From NCBI GenBank assembly GCA_000242815.2, contig AHHB01000018.1, positions 1-64,000 on the forward strand: a DNA stretch of 64,000 nucleotides, in the 5' to 3' direction. Made by a program: the position numbers and the translations under genes. The first letter of the stretch is position 1. Every line of letters begins with the position of its first letter. This DNA comes from Janthinobacterium lividum PAMC 25724. Lineage in GTDB: Bacteria > Pseudomonadota > Gammaproteobacteria > Burkholderiales > Burkholderiaceae_D. This document shows, in pieces, positions 17,203 to 26,781 of the stretch. Below the pieces are notes generated by a model. It searched no databases, had not been told where the DNA came from, and saw only the letters and a list, made by a program, of their open reading frames with translations.

Positions 17203-19356
17203 TTGCATTTCAGGAAACTTCACCGCCGTACACGCGCACTGGCCGCCCGCTCGCTGACGGGCATGCACGCCTACACCGACACCCTGGTGCAGCGCCGTCC
17301 CCTGTGGATGGTCACCCTGGCCATCGACGAAACCAATCTGTCCGAGGGCTTGCGGGCCGCCTGCGCCTCGAGCGCCATGCTGCTGCTGGGCCTGTTGTTC
17401 GAGCATCCCGATTTTTCCTGGGCCGCCATCGGCGCCTTCTGGACTTGTCTTGCCGACGCGGCCGGCACGCGGCGCATGCGCTTCGTCTCGATGCTGGGCT
17501 TCGGTTTGCTGTCGACCGTTGCCGGCGGCTTGACGGCGCTGGCGGCCGGCCAAGGTGTGGCGGTGGCGGCTATTGCCGTGCTGCTGTTTTCCTGGGCCGG
17601 CGCGCTGGCGCGCATCTGGGGTGCGGCCACGGCGCAAGTCGCGATCCTGGCGGCCACGGCCTGCGTAGTGATGGTCACGCATCCGCTGGACTCGATGACG
17701 CAGACGGCGCCGTTCCTGGGCCTGTACATGTTTGGCTGCCTGTTTGCCACCGTGCTCAGTTTTACGCTGTGGCGCATCCACCCGTTCGGCCCAAGCAGGC
17801 GCGCCATCGGCATCGCGTATTCGCGCCTGGCCGGCATCGCGCGCGACAATGCGCGCTTCCTGGCGCAGGGCCAGGCGCTGCCGGACGCCGCTGCGCATGG
17901 CGCCAACTACCGCTCGCAGGCGCGCGCCGCGCTGGAGGCGGCGAGAGTAGCGCTGGCCGCCGTGCCGCCTGCGCGCGCGGGCCGCAGCATCCTGTACGAC
18001 AATCTGTTGCTGGCGCTCAGCGATGCTGAACGCATCTTCGCCTATCTGATCGCCGTCACGCATACCTGCGAGCGCGAGCAGCAGCGCTTGCACCAGGACC
18101 CGCGCGCGCGGCGCAGCCTGGAAGTGATGGCCGTGCTGTTGCGCCGCCTGGGACTAGTCGTGCAGCGCCAGCCGGAAACGCCGCCCCTGCTCCTGCAGCG
18201 TCGACTGGCTGTGTGCGGACGGCGCCTGGAAGCGGCACTGGGTGCCTTGCTGCCCTTGCGCCTGAACGTCGACTTCATGGAACTGGGCTTGCCGCGCGCG
18301 ACGCAGTTGCCGTGGCGCCAGGCGGCCTTCCTGGCGCTGGGGCAGGCGTGGCAGACGGCGAAAGTCAACGCCACGCCACAGTCGCTGGGCTGGCGCCATG
18401 CGGCGCGCGTGTCGCTGGCGACGACGGCCGGCTTCCTGCTGGTCGAGGCGCTGCAGATTCCCTTCGGTTACTGGGCCACCATGGCAACGTTACTGATACT
18501 GCAGCCGTCCGTATCGACCACTTGGCCGCGCGGCATCGAGCGCGTTGCTGGCAGCGTGCTGGGCGCCGTGCTGGCCGTGCTGATCGGCCTGGCCGTGCAC
18601 ACCCCGCTGGCCATTTCACTGGTGGTGTTTCCCCTGATCGTCGCCACCATGGCTTTGCGCCGCGTCAGCTACAGCCTGCACGTGTTGTTCATGACGCCGG
18701 CCTTCGTACTGGTGGCCGACTATGCGGCGCCCGCCAGCGAAATGGTGTATGCCGCCAGCCGCCTGGGCAACAATGTGCTCGGTTGCGTGCTGGCCCTGCT
18801 GGCCACGTTTTTCCTGTGGCCGGACCGCGAGGCGGACGATTTGGACCAGCGCCTTGCGAAAGCCGTGTCGGCCAACCTGAAATACCTGCTGGCCGTGCTG
18901 GTGGCAGGCGGACGCTGGGATAGCGCCATCGCGCACTTGCGCCGCGAGGCGGGACTGGCCAGCAATAACGCGGAACAGGTGTTGCAGCGCCTGCGCATCG
19001 AGCGCCGTCTGGATCGCAGTAGCGGCGTGGGCCTGGCGGCGCTGCGCACCTTGCCGCTGCTGCGCCGCGTGGCGGGCAGTACGGCTCGCATCAGTTTGAG
19101 TCCCCAGGCCGAGCCGGCGCCGCCCGCGCTGCAGCAGTGGATTGCCGCAGTCAGCGGGGAAATCGATGCGCTGCTGCGCGGTGTGGCGGGCACGCCTTCC
19201 TGCGCGCCCTGCGCCAGCGACGGCTTGACCGCCCTGCAAGCCGATGCCGTGGCCCAGGTGCAGTTACTGCGTGGCTTGCTGCGCGAGCATGTGCACGCGC
19301 ATGTTCAAGTTCAAGCGCAGGGGACGCCGGAAAAATTGACGCAGGCCGCAGACTAG
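17203..19356 (+). CDS. FUSC family (YccS-like) inner membrane protein
   Basis: The 717-residue protein has two halves, each with a hydrophobic block of about five helices followed by a soluble Arg-rich helical region, the layout of the fusaric-acid-resistance/YccS family. The second block begins FGYWATMATLLILQPSVSTTWPRGIERVAGSVLGAV, a strong FUSC signature. Such proteins are linked to efflux of aromatic acids or to envelope functions. The start is uncertain: TTG at 17203 keeps a basic leader; ATG at 17263 (MHAYTDTLVQRRPLW) is equally plausible, and neither has a clear ribosome-binding site. Confidence 0.83.
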   Translation: MHFRKLHRRTRALAARSLTGMHAYTDTLVQRRPLWMVTLAIDETNLSEGLRAACASSAMLLLGLLFEHPDFSWAAIGAFWTCLADAAGTRRMRFVSMLGFGLLSTVAGGLTALAAGQGVAVAAIAVLLFSWAGALARIWGAATAQVAILAATACVVMVTHPLDSMTQTAPFLGLYMFGCLFATVLSFTLWRIHPFGPSRRAIGIAYSRLAGIARDNARFLAQGQALPDAAAHGANYRSQARAALEAARVALAAVPPARAGRSILYDNLLLALSDAERIFAYLIAVTHTCEREQQRLHQDPRARRSLEVMAVLLRRLGLVVQRQPETPPLLLQRRLAVCGRRLEAALGALLPLRLNVDFMELGLPRATQLPWRQAAFLALGQAWQTAKVNATPQSLGWRHAARVSLATTAGFLLVEALQIPFGYWATMATLLILQPSVSTTWPRGIERVAGSVLGAVLAVLIGLAVHTPLAISLVVFPLIVATMALRRVSYSLHVLFMTPAFVLVADYAAPASEMVYAASRLGNNVLGCVLALLATFFLWPDREADDLDQRLAKAVSANLKYLLAVLVAGGRWDSAIAHLRREAGLASNNAEQVLQRLRIERRLDRSSGVGLAALRTLPLLRRVAGSTARISLSPQAEPAPPALQQWIAAVSGEIDALLRGVAGTPSCAPCASDGLTALQADAVAQVQLLRGLLREHVHAHVQVQAQGTPEKLTQAAD

Positions 19357-19485
19357 GGGCCGCCCACCCTGTCCCGTGATGACTGCCATGGCGCATGGTT
19401 CTCATTGCGCGTTAGCAGTGTTGATACCCGATGAGGCAGCGTGACGCGTGACGGGGTGGCGATAAAAAATGCAGCGCTGGCGGCC

Positions 19486-20040
19486 TTAGGCGCGCGCGCG
19501 GTCATGTCGCCACAGCACGTCGCTGCCGCCGGCAAAGCGGTTCAGCACGCGCGACAGCACGAACAGCAAGTCCGACAAGCGATTCACGTACTGGCGTGGA
19601 TGTTCGTGCAGGGTTTCCGCATTGGCCAGCGTGACGATGCTGCGCTCGGCGCGGCGGCACACAGTGCGGCAGACGTGCGCCAGCGAGGCGGCGCGTGAAC
19701 CGGCCGGCAAGATGAATTCACTCAGGGCGGGCAAGTCCGCATTGTATTTCGCCAGTAAATCATCAAGGCGCAGCACATGCTCTTCCTTGATCAGCTGGTA
19801 GCCGGGGATGCAGATTTCTCCGCCCAGGTCGAACAGGTCGTGCTGGATGGCTACCAGCTCTTCGCGCAAGGCGTCGGGCATGGCTTCGCACAGCAGCAAG
19901 CCGATATTGGAATTGAGTTCGTCCACGTCGCCCATGGCGTGAACGCGGGCGCTGTCCTTGCTGGTGCGGCTGCCGTCGCCCAGGCCTGTGCTGCCATTGT
20001 CGCCCGTGCGGGTGGCGATTTTCGAAAGTCGGTTGCCCAT
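19486..20040 (-). CDS. Cob(I)yrinic acid a,c-diamide adenosyltransferase, PduO type
   Basis: The 184-residue protein begins MGNRLSKIATRTGDNGSTGLGDG, the ATP-binding N-terminus of PduO-type corrinoid adenosyltransferases. RVHAMGDVDELNSNIG and CRTVCRRAERSIV near the middle and VNRLSDLLFVLSRVLN at the end complete the signature. It adds the adenosyl group to reduced cobalamin. No B12 synthesis genes are near, so it probably serves salvage. The ATG at 20040 gives the canonical N-terminus. It is divergent from glcD. Confidence 0.93.
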   Translation of the reverse strand: MGNRLSKIATRTGDNGSTGLGDGSRTSKDSARVHAMGDVDELNSNIGLLLCEAMPDALREELVAIQHDLFDLGGEICIPGYQLIKEEHVLRLDDLLAKYNADLPALSEFILPAGSRAASLAHVCRTVCRRAERSIVTLANAETLHEHPRQYVNRLSDLLFVLSRVLNRFAGGSDVLWRHDRARA

Positions 20041-20192
20041 GATGCTGATCCTGTCAAAGAAGAATGGGAGCAGCATACGACACCGCGCGCCGCCTGACCG
20101 CAGATTTGCCTGCAAATTGGACAAAAAATGCGCTGCGCGCCACTTTTGTGCTTACAATCAGTACACGACCATGCCTGTCTGCCCCCTATCTT

Positions 20193-21683
20193 ATGCTCAA
20201 AGCTGCCCCTGAATCCGGATTCACCGTCGCACGCCAGCAAGCTGTCGTCGCGGCCCTGCTGGCCGTGCTGCCGGCTCGCTGCGTGCTGTCCGACGCCGAA
20301 GATACGCGCCCGTACGAATGCGACGGCCTGGCCGCTTACCGTCAGTTGCCGATGGTGGTCACCTTGCCCGACACGGAAGAGCAAGTCATCGCCATCCTCG
20401 GCGTCTGCCGCGAGTTGAATGTGCCGATCGTGCCGCGTGGCGCCGGCACGGGCTTGTCGGGCGGCGCCTTGCCCATCGCCGACGGCGTGGTGCTGTCGAC
20501 GGCGCGCCTGAACCGCATCGTGCGCCTCGATGCCTACGCGCGCACGGCCGTGGTGCAGCCGGGCGTGCGTAACCTGGCCATTTCCGAAGCGGCGGCGCCG
20601 TACGCGCTGTATTACGCGCCCGACCCTTCGTCGCAAATCGCTTGCAGCATCGGCGGCAACGTGGCGGAAAACTCGGGTGGCGTGCATTGCCTGAAATACG
20701 GCCTGACCGTGCACAATGTGCTGCGCGTGCGCGTCGTTACCATCGCTGGCGAGGTGCTGGAATTGGGCGGCGAATGCCTCGATTCGCCCGGCCTCGACCT
20801 GCTGGCCGTCTTCATCGGCTCAGAAGGCATGCTCGGCATCGTCACCGAAGTGACGCTCAAACTGATCCCGAAGCCGGCCACCGCGCGGGTCATCATGGCG
20901 TCGTTCGGCGACGTCGTCACGGGAGGCAATGCGGTAGCCAACGTGATCGCCGCCGGCATCATCCCGGCCGGACTGGAAATGATGGACCAGACGTCCTCGC
21001 GCATGGTCGAACCGTTCGTCAAGGCTGGCTACGACACCGATGCGGCGGCCATTTTGCTGTGCGAAGCGGACGGCACGCACGAGGAAGTGGAAGAGGAAAT
21101 CGCCCGCATGACGGCCGTGCTGGAAGGGGCCGGCGCCAGTGCCATCGCCGTCTCGCAGTCGGAAGCTGAGCGCATGAAGTTCTGGTCCGGCCGCAAGAAC
21201 GCCTTTCCCGCCGCCGGGCGCATCTCGCCCGACTACTACTGCATGGACGGCACCATCCCGCGCAAGCGCCTGGCCGAAGTCCTGACCGGCATCGCCGCCA
21301 TGGAAACGACGCATGGCTTGCGCTGTGCGAACGTGTTCCACGCGGGTGACGGCAATCTGCATCCTTTGATCCTGTTTGACGCCAACGAGCCCGGTCAATT
21401 CGAGCGCGCCGAAGCGTTTGGCGCGGACATCCTGGCCCTTTGCGTCGCAGTGGGCGGCACCATCACGGGCGAGCATGGCGTGGGCATGGAAAAGATCAAT
21501 TCCATGTGCGTGCAGTTTACGCGCGCCGAACTCGATGCCTTCTTTGCCGTCAAGCGCGCCTTCGATCCCCACGCCTTGCTGAACCCGGACAAGGCGATAC
21601 CTACCTTGAACCGCTGCGCTGAATTTGGCAAGATGCATGTGACGGCCGGACGCCTGCCGTTTGCCAACCTGCCGCGTTTTTAA
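20193..21683 (+). CDS. glcD: Glycolate oxidase FAD-binding subunit GlcD
   Basis: The 496-residue FAD-linked oxidase has the VAO/PCMH fold: VPIVPRGAGTGLSGGALP binds FAD phosphate, and SSQIACSIGGNVAENSGGVHCLKYG, GSEGMLGIVTE and the C-terminal GTITGEHGVGMEK are GlcD hallmarks. With GlcE and GlcF it oxidises glycolate to glyoxylate at the inner membrane. An upstream open extension is rejected because it lacks conserved residues. It is the first gene of glcDEF. Confidence 0.95.
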   Translation: MLKAAPESGFTVARQQAVVAALLAVLPARCVLSDAEDTRPYECDGLAAYRQLPMVVTLPDTEEQVIAILGVCRELNVPIVPRGAGTGLSGGALPIADGVVLSTARLNRIVRLDAYARTAVVQPGVRNLAISEAAAPYALYYAPDPSSQIACSIGGNVAENSGGVHCLKYGLTVHNVLRVRVVTIAGEVLELGGECLDSPGLDLLAVFIGSEGMLGIVTEVTLKLIPKPATARVIMASFGDVVTGGNAVANVIAAGIIPAGLEMMDQTSSRMVEPFVKAGYDTDAAAILLCEADGTHEEVEEEIARMTAVLEGAGASAIAVSQSEAERMKFWSGRKNAFPAAGRISPDYYCMDGTIPRKRLAEVLTGIAAMETTHGLRCANVFHAGDGNLHPLILFDANEPGQFERAEAFGADILALCVAVGGTITGEHGVGMEKINSMCVQFTRAELDAFFAVKRAFDPHALLNPDKAIPTLNRCAEFGKMHVTAGRLPFANLPRF

Positions 21684-21699
21684 TTTTCCGGAGACTCCT

Positions 21700-22770
21700 T
21701 TGCAAGCGATAGTGGAACAATTCAGGCAGCGCATCGTCGCCGCCAGCGCAGCGGGCAGCCCCTTGCGCCTGCGCGGCAGCGGTAGCAAAGACTGGTATGG
21801 CCAGCAATTCGACGGCGAGGTGCTCGATACGCGCGCGTATGCCGGCATCATCGACTATGAACCGACCGAGCTGGTGATCACGGCTCGTTGCGGCACGCCG
21901 CTGGCCGAGATCGAGGCGGCGCTGGCCGCGCGCAATCAGATGCTGGCCTTCGAGCCGCCGCATTTCGGCCCCTGCGCGACGGTCGGTGGCGTTGTCGCTA
22001 GCGCCTTGTCCGGCCCACGCCGGGCCAGTGCCGGCGCGCTACGTGATTTTGTGCTGGGCGCCGTGCTGATGGACGGCCATGGCGAACGCCTGGCTTTTGG
22101 CGGGCAAGTCATGAAAAACGTGGCCGGCTACGATGTCTCGCGCCTGCTGGCCGGCTCGCTGGGGACATTGGGCCTGATCCTGGAAGTGTCGCTGAAAGTA
22201 CTGCCCTTGCCGCTGCGCGAAGCGACCTTGCGCGTGGCGTGCGCGGAAATCGCCGCCTTGCGCATGCTCAATGAATGGGCGGGAAAACCGTTGCCGATAT
22301 CGGCCAGCTGCTGGCATGACGGCGTGCTGACGCTACGCCTGTCCGGCGCCGAAGCGGCCGTGTCGGCGGCGCTGCGCACGCTGGGCGGCCAGTTGCTGGC
22401 AGCCGAAGACGCGGCCGCCTTCTGGTTGTCCGTGCGCGAGCAGACGCACGCTTTCTTTACAGACGCGGACAGCCTGTGGCGCTTATCGTTGCCGCCGCAC
22501 GCCAGCGCCATGATTTTAAAAGGGCAGCAACTGATCGAGTGGGGTGGCGCGCAGCGCTGGCTGAAGCTCGATGCCGCCGCCGACGTGCAAGGTGCTCAGG
22601 AAATCCGCCAGGCGGTGGCTGCCGCCGGCGGCCACGCCACCCTGTTCCGCGGCGGCGACAAGACGGTGGGCGTGTTCCATCCGCTGGCGCCGGCTGTTGC
22701 AACTATCCACCAGCGCCTGCGGCAGGCTTTCGATCCTGCCGGCATCTTCAACCCGCACAGAATGTATTGA
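21700..22770 (+). CDS. glcE: Glycolate oxidase subunit GlcE
   Basis: The 356-residue subunit has an FAD-binding N-terminal half with PLRLRGSGSKDWYG, PPHFGPCATVGGVVASALSGPRR and MKNVAGYDVSRLLAGSLGTLG, all typical of GlcE. It is shorter than GlcD and lacks part of the substrate domain. The start is TTG at 21700, six bases after GGAG; an upstream open region runs into glcD and is not supported. glcF begins six bases after its stop. Confidence 0.93.
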   Translation: MQAIVEQFRQRIVAASAAGSPLRLRGSGSKDWYGQQFDGEVLDTRAYAGIIDYEPTELVITARCGTPLAEIEAALAARNQMLAFEPPHFGPCATVGGVVASALSGPRRASAGALRDFVLGAVLMDGHGERLAFGGQVMKNVAGYDVSRLLAGSLGTLGLILEVSLKVLPLPLREATLRVACAEIAALRMLNEWAGKPLPISASCWHDGVLTLRLSGAEAAVSAALRTLGGQLLAAEDAAAFWLSVREQTHAFFTDADSLWRLSLPPHASAMILKGQQLIEWGGAQRWLKLDAAADVQGAQEIRQAVAAAGGHATLFRGGDKTVGVFHPLAPAVATIHQRLRQAFDPAGIFNPHRMY

Positions 22771-22776
22771 GCGCGC

Positions 22777-24006
22777 ATGCAAACCAATCTCGCCGATTTC
22801 ATCAAAAATACGCCGGCAGGCGACGAAGCCGAAGCCATCCTGCGCGCCTGTGTGCATTGCGGCTTTTGCACGGCCACCTGTCCCACTTACCAGCTGCTGG
22901 GCGATGAACTCGATGGCCCGCGCGGACGCATTTATTTGATCAAGCAAGTGCTCGAAGGCGCGCCCGTCACTGCCAAGACGCAGCTGCACCTGGACCGTTG
23001 CCTGACCTGTCGCAACTGCGAGTCGACCTGTCCCTCGGGGGTGCAGTACGGGCGCCTGGTCGACATCGGCCGCAACGTCGTCGATCAGCGCGTGCAGCGC
23101 CCCTTGCGCGAGCGGGCCTTGCGCTTCGCGCTGAAGCAAGCCTTGCCGCGCCGCTGGCTGTTTACGCCCGTCTACAAGGCGGGGCAGGCGCTGCGGCCCT
23201 TGCTGTCAAAAAGCTTGCAGGACAAGCTGCGTCCGGGAGCCGAGGCTGGCGCATGGCCCACACGCCAGCATGCGCGCAGCATGCTGCTGCTTGACGGCTG
23301 CGTGCAGCCGGCCATGTCGCCGAACATCAACGCGGCCACGGCGCGCGTGCTCGACGCCTTGGGTGTGCAGCTGGTCAATGTACCGAAGGCCGGCTGCTGC
23401 GGCGCGCTGCGCCATCACTTGAACGACCAAGAGGCGGCGCTGGACGATATGCGCCGCAATATCGATGCCTGGTGGCCGTATGTCGAGAGCGCGGAAGCCA
23501 TCGTCATGACGGCGTCTGGTTGCGGCGCCACGGTGAAGGAATATGGCCATCTGCTGGCGCACGATGCGCAGTACGCGGACAAGGCGCGTCGCATCGCCGC
23601 GCTGACGCGCGATTTGTCCGAGATCATGCCGGCGTTTGAAGCGCAGCTGGTGGCGCAGCTGAAGGGCGGCATCGGCAAAAGAGTCGCCTACCACCCGCCA
23701 TGCACCCTGCAGCATGGCCAGCAAGTGCGCGGCAAGGTGGAGCAGGTGCTGCGCGCCGTCGGCGTCGACGTGCGCCTATGCGCCGACAGCCATCTGTGCT
23801 GCGGTTCGGCCGGTACGTATTCGATCTTGCAGCCGGCACTCTCGCAGCAGCTGCGTGACAACAAGGTGGCGAACCTGGAAGCGTGCGAGCCGGAGATGAT
23901 AGTGTCGGCCAATATCGGCTGCCTGAGCCACCTGCAGTCGGGCACGCAGACGCCCGTGCGGCACTGGATCGAGCTGATTGACGCGGCCTTGAGCGCCGTT
24001 AAATAG
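22777..24006 (+). CDS. glcF: Glycolate oxidase iron-sulfur subunit GlcF
   Basis: The 409-residue protein has two [4Fe-4S] ferredoxin motifs, CVHCGFCTATCPTYQ from C25 and CLTCRNCESTCPSGV from C75. Two cysteine-rich CCG modules follow, seen in AGCCGALRHHL and LCCGSAGTY. It passes electrons from glycolate oxidation to the quinone pool. Its TAG stop overlaps the end of the convergent GGDEF-EAL gene by eight bases, with no terminator between them. Confidence 0.95.
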   Translation: MQTNLADFIKNTPAGDEAEAILRACVHCGFCTATCPTYQLLGDELDGPRGRIYLIKQVLEGAPVTAKTQLHLDRCLTCRNCESTCPSGVQYGRLVDIGRNVVDQRVQRPLRERALRFALKQALPRRWLFTPVYKAGQALRPLLSKSLQDKLRPGAEAGAWPTRQHARSMLLLDGCVQPAMSPNINAATARVLDALGVQLVNVPKAGCCGALRHHLNDQEAALDDMRRNIDAWWPYVESAEAIVMTASGCGATVKEYGHLLAHDAQYADKARRIAALTRDLSEIMPAFEAQLVAQLKGGIGKRVAYHPPCTLQHGQQVRGKVEQVLRAVGVDVRLCADSHLCCGSAGTYSILQPALSQQLRDNKVANLEACEPEMIVSANIGCLSHLQSGTQTPVRHWIELIDAALSAVK

Positions 24007-26149
24007 GCGTTTCGCTGTACTGCGCGATGCGCCATTGCGGGGCAGGGATAAAATTATTTGCCCACTCCAGCACGGCGTCAGCCTGCATGGGGCGGGCGAT
24101 ACCGTAGCCTTGCGCGAGGTCGCAACCGAGCTGTATCAGGCGCGCGCCATGCTCGACGCTTTCCACGCCTTCGGCGATCACTGTCAGGGAAAATGAACGG
24201 GCCAGGCCGATGACGGCGCGCACCAGGTGCAGGTCGTCGCGGTCGTTGAGCATATTGCGCACGAAGCTCTGGTCGATCTTGACGATGTTCGCCGGCAGGC
24301 GCTTCAAATAGGACATCGACGAGTAGCCGGTGCCGAAATCGTCGAGCGCGAACGTGATGCCCAGTGCCTGGCAGGCGCGGATGATGCGGCGCACGTCCTC
24401 GATGTCGTGCAGGGCTGACGATTCGAGGATCTCCAGTTCCAGCATGCTGGCGCACACGCCGGGAAATTCGCCAAGGATGGTTTCCAGGCGCGAGACGAAG
24501 TTTGCTTGCTGGAAGTGGCGTGCCGCGATATTCACGCTGACCACCCAGTGCTTGCCGGCTGCGCTCCAGCGCTGCATCTGCCGCAGGGCCTGGCGCAGCA
24601 CCCATTCGCCGATGTTGATGATCAGGTCCGTCTGCTCCACCAGCGGCAGGAATTGCGCGGGCGCCAGCACGCCGCGGCGCGCATGCTGCCAGCGTAGCAG
24701 TCCTTCCATGCCCACCACGGTGCCGGCGCGCATGTCCACCTTGGGCTGGTAGTACAGCCGCAGCTCGCCGTTGATCAGGGCATGGCGCACTTCCGTACGC
24801 TGGTTATGGTGAGTGCGCACTTCTTCATCGAGGTTGGTGTCGAAGAAGTGGTATTGGTTGCGTCCCGTCAGTTTCGCCTGGTAGACGGCGTGGTCGGCGT
24901 GGCGCAGCAGGCTTTCCGTATTCAGATCCTTGCCCGCGTAGACGGCGATACCGACGCTGGCCGTCATGTGCAGCGCCTGCTGGTCGCACTGGTAGGGGTG
25001 GCTCAATTCCTGCAACAATTGCGTGACATTGTGTTCGATGCTGGCGATGTTGGCCTGGCCGCACAGCAGAATGACGAATTCATCGCCGCCCAGGCGCGCC
25101 GCGTAGTGGACCTGGCCCGTAAAGCTGTGCAGCCGGCCCGCCACCTGCTTGAGGATTTCATCGCCCGCTTCGGCGCCATGGCGGTCGTTGATGGCCTGGA
25201 AGTGGTCGAGGTCGAACAGGCAGATGGCCAGCAGGCGCTGACGTTCGCGCGCGAGGAACAGTTCCTGTTCGAAACGGGCGGCCAGCGCGGCGCGGTTCGG
25301 CAAGCCCGTCAGCACATCATTGTAGTTCTGCCATGACATTTTTTGCATCGCTTGCTGCATGTGCACGGTCTCGTTCAGTTGTTCACCCAGTTGGCGCTGG
25401 CTGGTCTTGAGCGAGGTCAACAGCTCTTCGATATCGCCGGCCATGCTGTTGAACGACTGTGATACCGCGTGCGCTTCGGGCGTGGTACCGGCTGCCAGGC
25501 GCACGCCGAAGTTGCCTTCACGGAAGCGGTCGGTCGCTTGCACGAGCCGCGCCAGCAGCCGCCGGTGCGATGCCAGGATCATGCCCAGCAGGAGGAAGAC
25601 CAGCACGATATTGATGGCGCTGAGGACGGCCTGCTCGCACACCCTGTGCCACACCTGCGCCAGGGGCAGGCCGGGCGTGTAGTGCAAATCGAGGACGCCG
25701 TCGCCGCCGTCGGGCAGCGCCACTGTCAGGCGGCTGCGCATGGCCGTGATGCCGGCCAGGCGCGCGAACCAGGCCGGTACGCTGGCCGTAGCAGTGCCGG
25801 CCAGCGCTGTGTCTGCCAATACCTCGACCTGTCCGTCAGATGTATGCCAGCGCGCGGAGGCGAGGCTGCGGTTCAGCGGCAGGGCGCTGCGCAGCACTTG
25901 GCGCACGCTGTCGTGCATTGCGTGGCGGTCAGTGCGCACGGCCAGCGGCAGCACCTTATTGGCCAGGAACAGGTCGAGTTGCCGGGCATCGCTCTGGTAG
26001 CGCGCGCTGGCCAGCGCGCTTTCAGTACTGAGCAAGGCATGATAACGGATAGCGGAAACGACGAGTATCAGGCAGGAAATAGGAATGAATAGGCGGCAAT
26101 AAATGCCCATCCGCATCCATGAAGCTATTATTTTCCCAAAGACTGGCAT
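23999..26149 (-). CDS. Membrane-bound GGDEF-EAL cyclic-di-GMP protein
   Basis: The 716-residue protein has a helix near residues 18-36, a periplasmic domain of about 145 residues, a second helix near 183-203, a HAMP-like linker with coiled coil, GGDEF and EAL domains. The diguanylate cyclase motif is an intact GGDEF (354-358). The phosphodiesterase signature reads EGLLRW (E482-G483-L484) instead of EALxRW, but other active-site blocks are present: YYQPKVD, ELEILESSAL, LDDFGTGYSS, KIDQSFV and AEGVES. Both activities are possible. It overlaps glcF tail to tail. The bound signal is unknown. Confidence 0.92.
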   Translation of the reverse strand: MPVFGKIIASWMRMGIYCRLFIPISCLILVVSAIRYHALLSTESALASARYQSDARQLDLFLANKVLPLAVRTDRHAMHDSVRQVLRSALPLNRSLASARWHTSDGQVEVLADTALAGTATASVPAWFARLAGITAMRSRLTVALPDGGDGVLDLHYTPGLPLAQVWHRVCEQAVLSAINIVLVFLLLGMILASHRRLLARLVQATDRFREGNFGVRLAAGTTPEAHAVSQSFNSMAGDIEELLTSLKTSQRQLGEQLNETVHMQQAMQKMSWQNYNDVLTGLPNRAALAARFEQELFLARERQRLLAICLFDLDHFQAINDRHGAEAGDEILKQVAGRLHSFTGQVHYAARLGGDEFVILLCGQANIASIEHNVTQLLQELSHPYQCDQQALHMTASVGIAVYAGKDLNTESLLRHADHAVYQAKLTGRNQYHFFDTNLDEEVRTHHNQRTEVRHALINGELRLYYQPKVDMRAGTVVGMEGLLRWQHARRGVLAPAQFLPLVEQTDLIINIGEWVLRQALRQMQRWSAAGKHWVVSVNIAARHFQQANFVSRLETILGEFPGVCASMLELEILESSALHDIEDVRRIIRACQALGITFALDDFGTGYSSMSYLKRLPANIVKIDQSFVRNMLNDRDDLHLVRAVIGLARSFSLTVIAEGVESVEHGARLIQLGCDLAQGYGIARPMQADAVLEWANNFIPAPQWRIAQYSETPI

Positions 26150-26294
26150 CGTTTTTTGATCGATATTGACGAATAATTATGTCAACATTATCACCGAAAT
26201 TTGCTATTGGAAACACAATAATAATATCAAGCATGAAATAAACACGGATAGCTTGATTTCAGCGCTTTTTGTTACAAATCAAATCATCGAATCG

Positions 26295-26780
26295 CTATTC
26301 TTGCAGCAATTGCCGAATGTCAGCCGCCAGGCTGGCCGGTTTGCTGGTCGTCGCGTAGCGGCGAAACACGCTGCCATCCTTGCGCACCAAAAACTTGGTG
26401 AAATTCCATTTGATGGACTGCGTGCCCAGTACGCCGGGCGCTGCCTGTTTTAGTTGCGCAAACAGGGGGTGAGTATGCGGGCCATTGACATCGATCTTGG
26501 CAAACAGGGGAAAGGTGACGCCGAAGTTCTTTTCGCAAAAGGCTTTGATTTCCTCGTTCGAGCCCCTTTCCTGCTGGCGAAATTGATTGCAGGGAAAGCC
26601 CAACACGACCAGGCCCTGCGCATGGAATGTGCGGTACAGCGCTTCGAGCCCCTGGTATTGCGGCGTGAAGCCGCAGGCGCTGGCCGTGTTGACGATCAGC
26701 AATACCTTGCCCCTGTAGCGCGCCAGGTCGACCGGCGCGCCGTCCAGCGCCTCGGCCTGGAAATCGTAGATGCTGCTCAT
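26295..26780 (-). CDS. Glutathione peroxidase (Cys type)
   Basis: The 161-residue thioredoxin-fold protein has the peroxidatic cysteine C36 in NTASACGFTPQ, the second conserved block GFPCNQFRQQE and the KWNFTKFLV block containing the catalytic Trp and Asn. The active site is Cys rather than selenocysteine. It reduces hydrogen or lipid peroxides, using glutathione or thioredoxin. The ATG is one base from the pilU stop codon, so it is likely translated from the pilT-pilU transcript, an unusual partnership. Confidence 0.93.
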   Translation of the reverse strand: MSSIYDFQAEALDGAPVDLARYRGKVLLIVNTASACGFTPQYQGLEALYRTFHAQGLVVLGFPCNQFRQQERGSNEEIKAFCEKNFGVTFPLFAKIDVNGPHTHPLFAQLKQAAPGVLGTQSIKWNFTKFLVRKDGSVFRRYATTSKPASLAADIRQLLQE

Positions 26781-26781
26781 G

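Noticed and set aside
17203-19356. Fusaric acid resistance as a specific function
   Set aside because: Only the family fold is visible; there are no efflux partner genes (periplasmic adaptor or outer-membrane channel) beside it.
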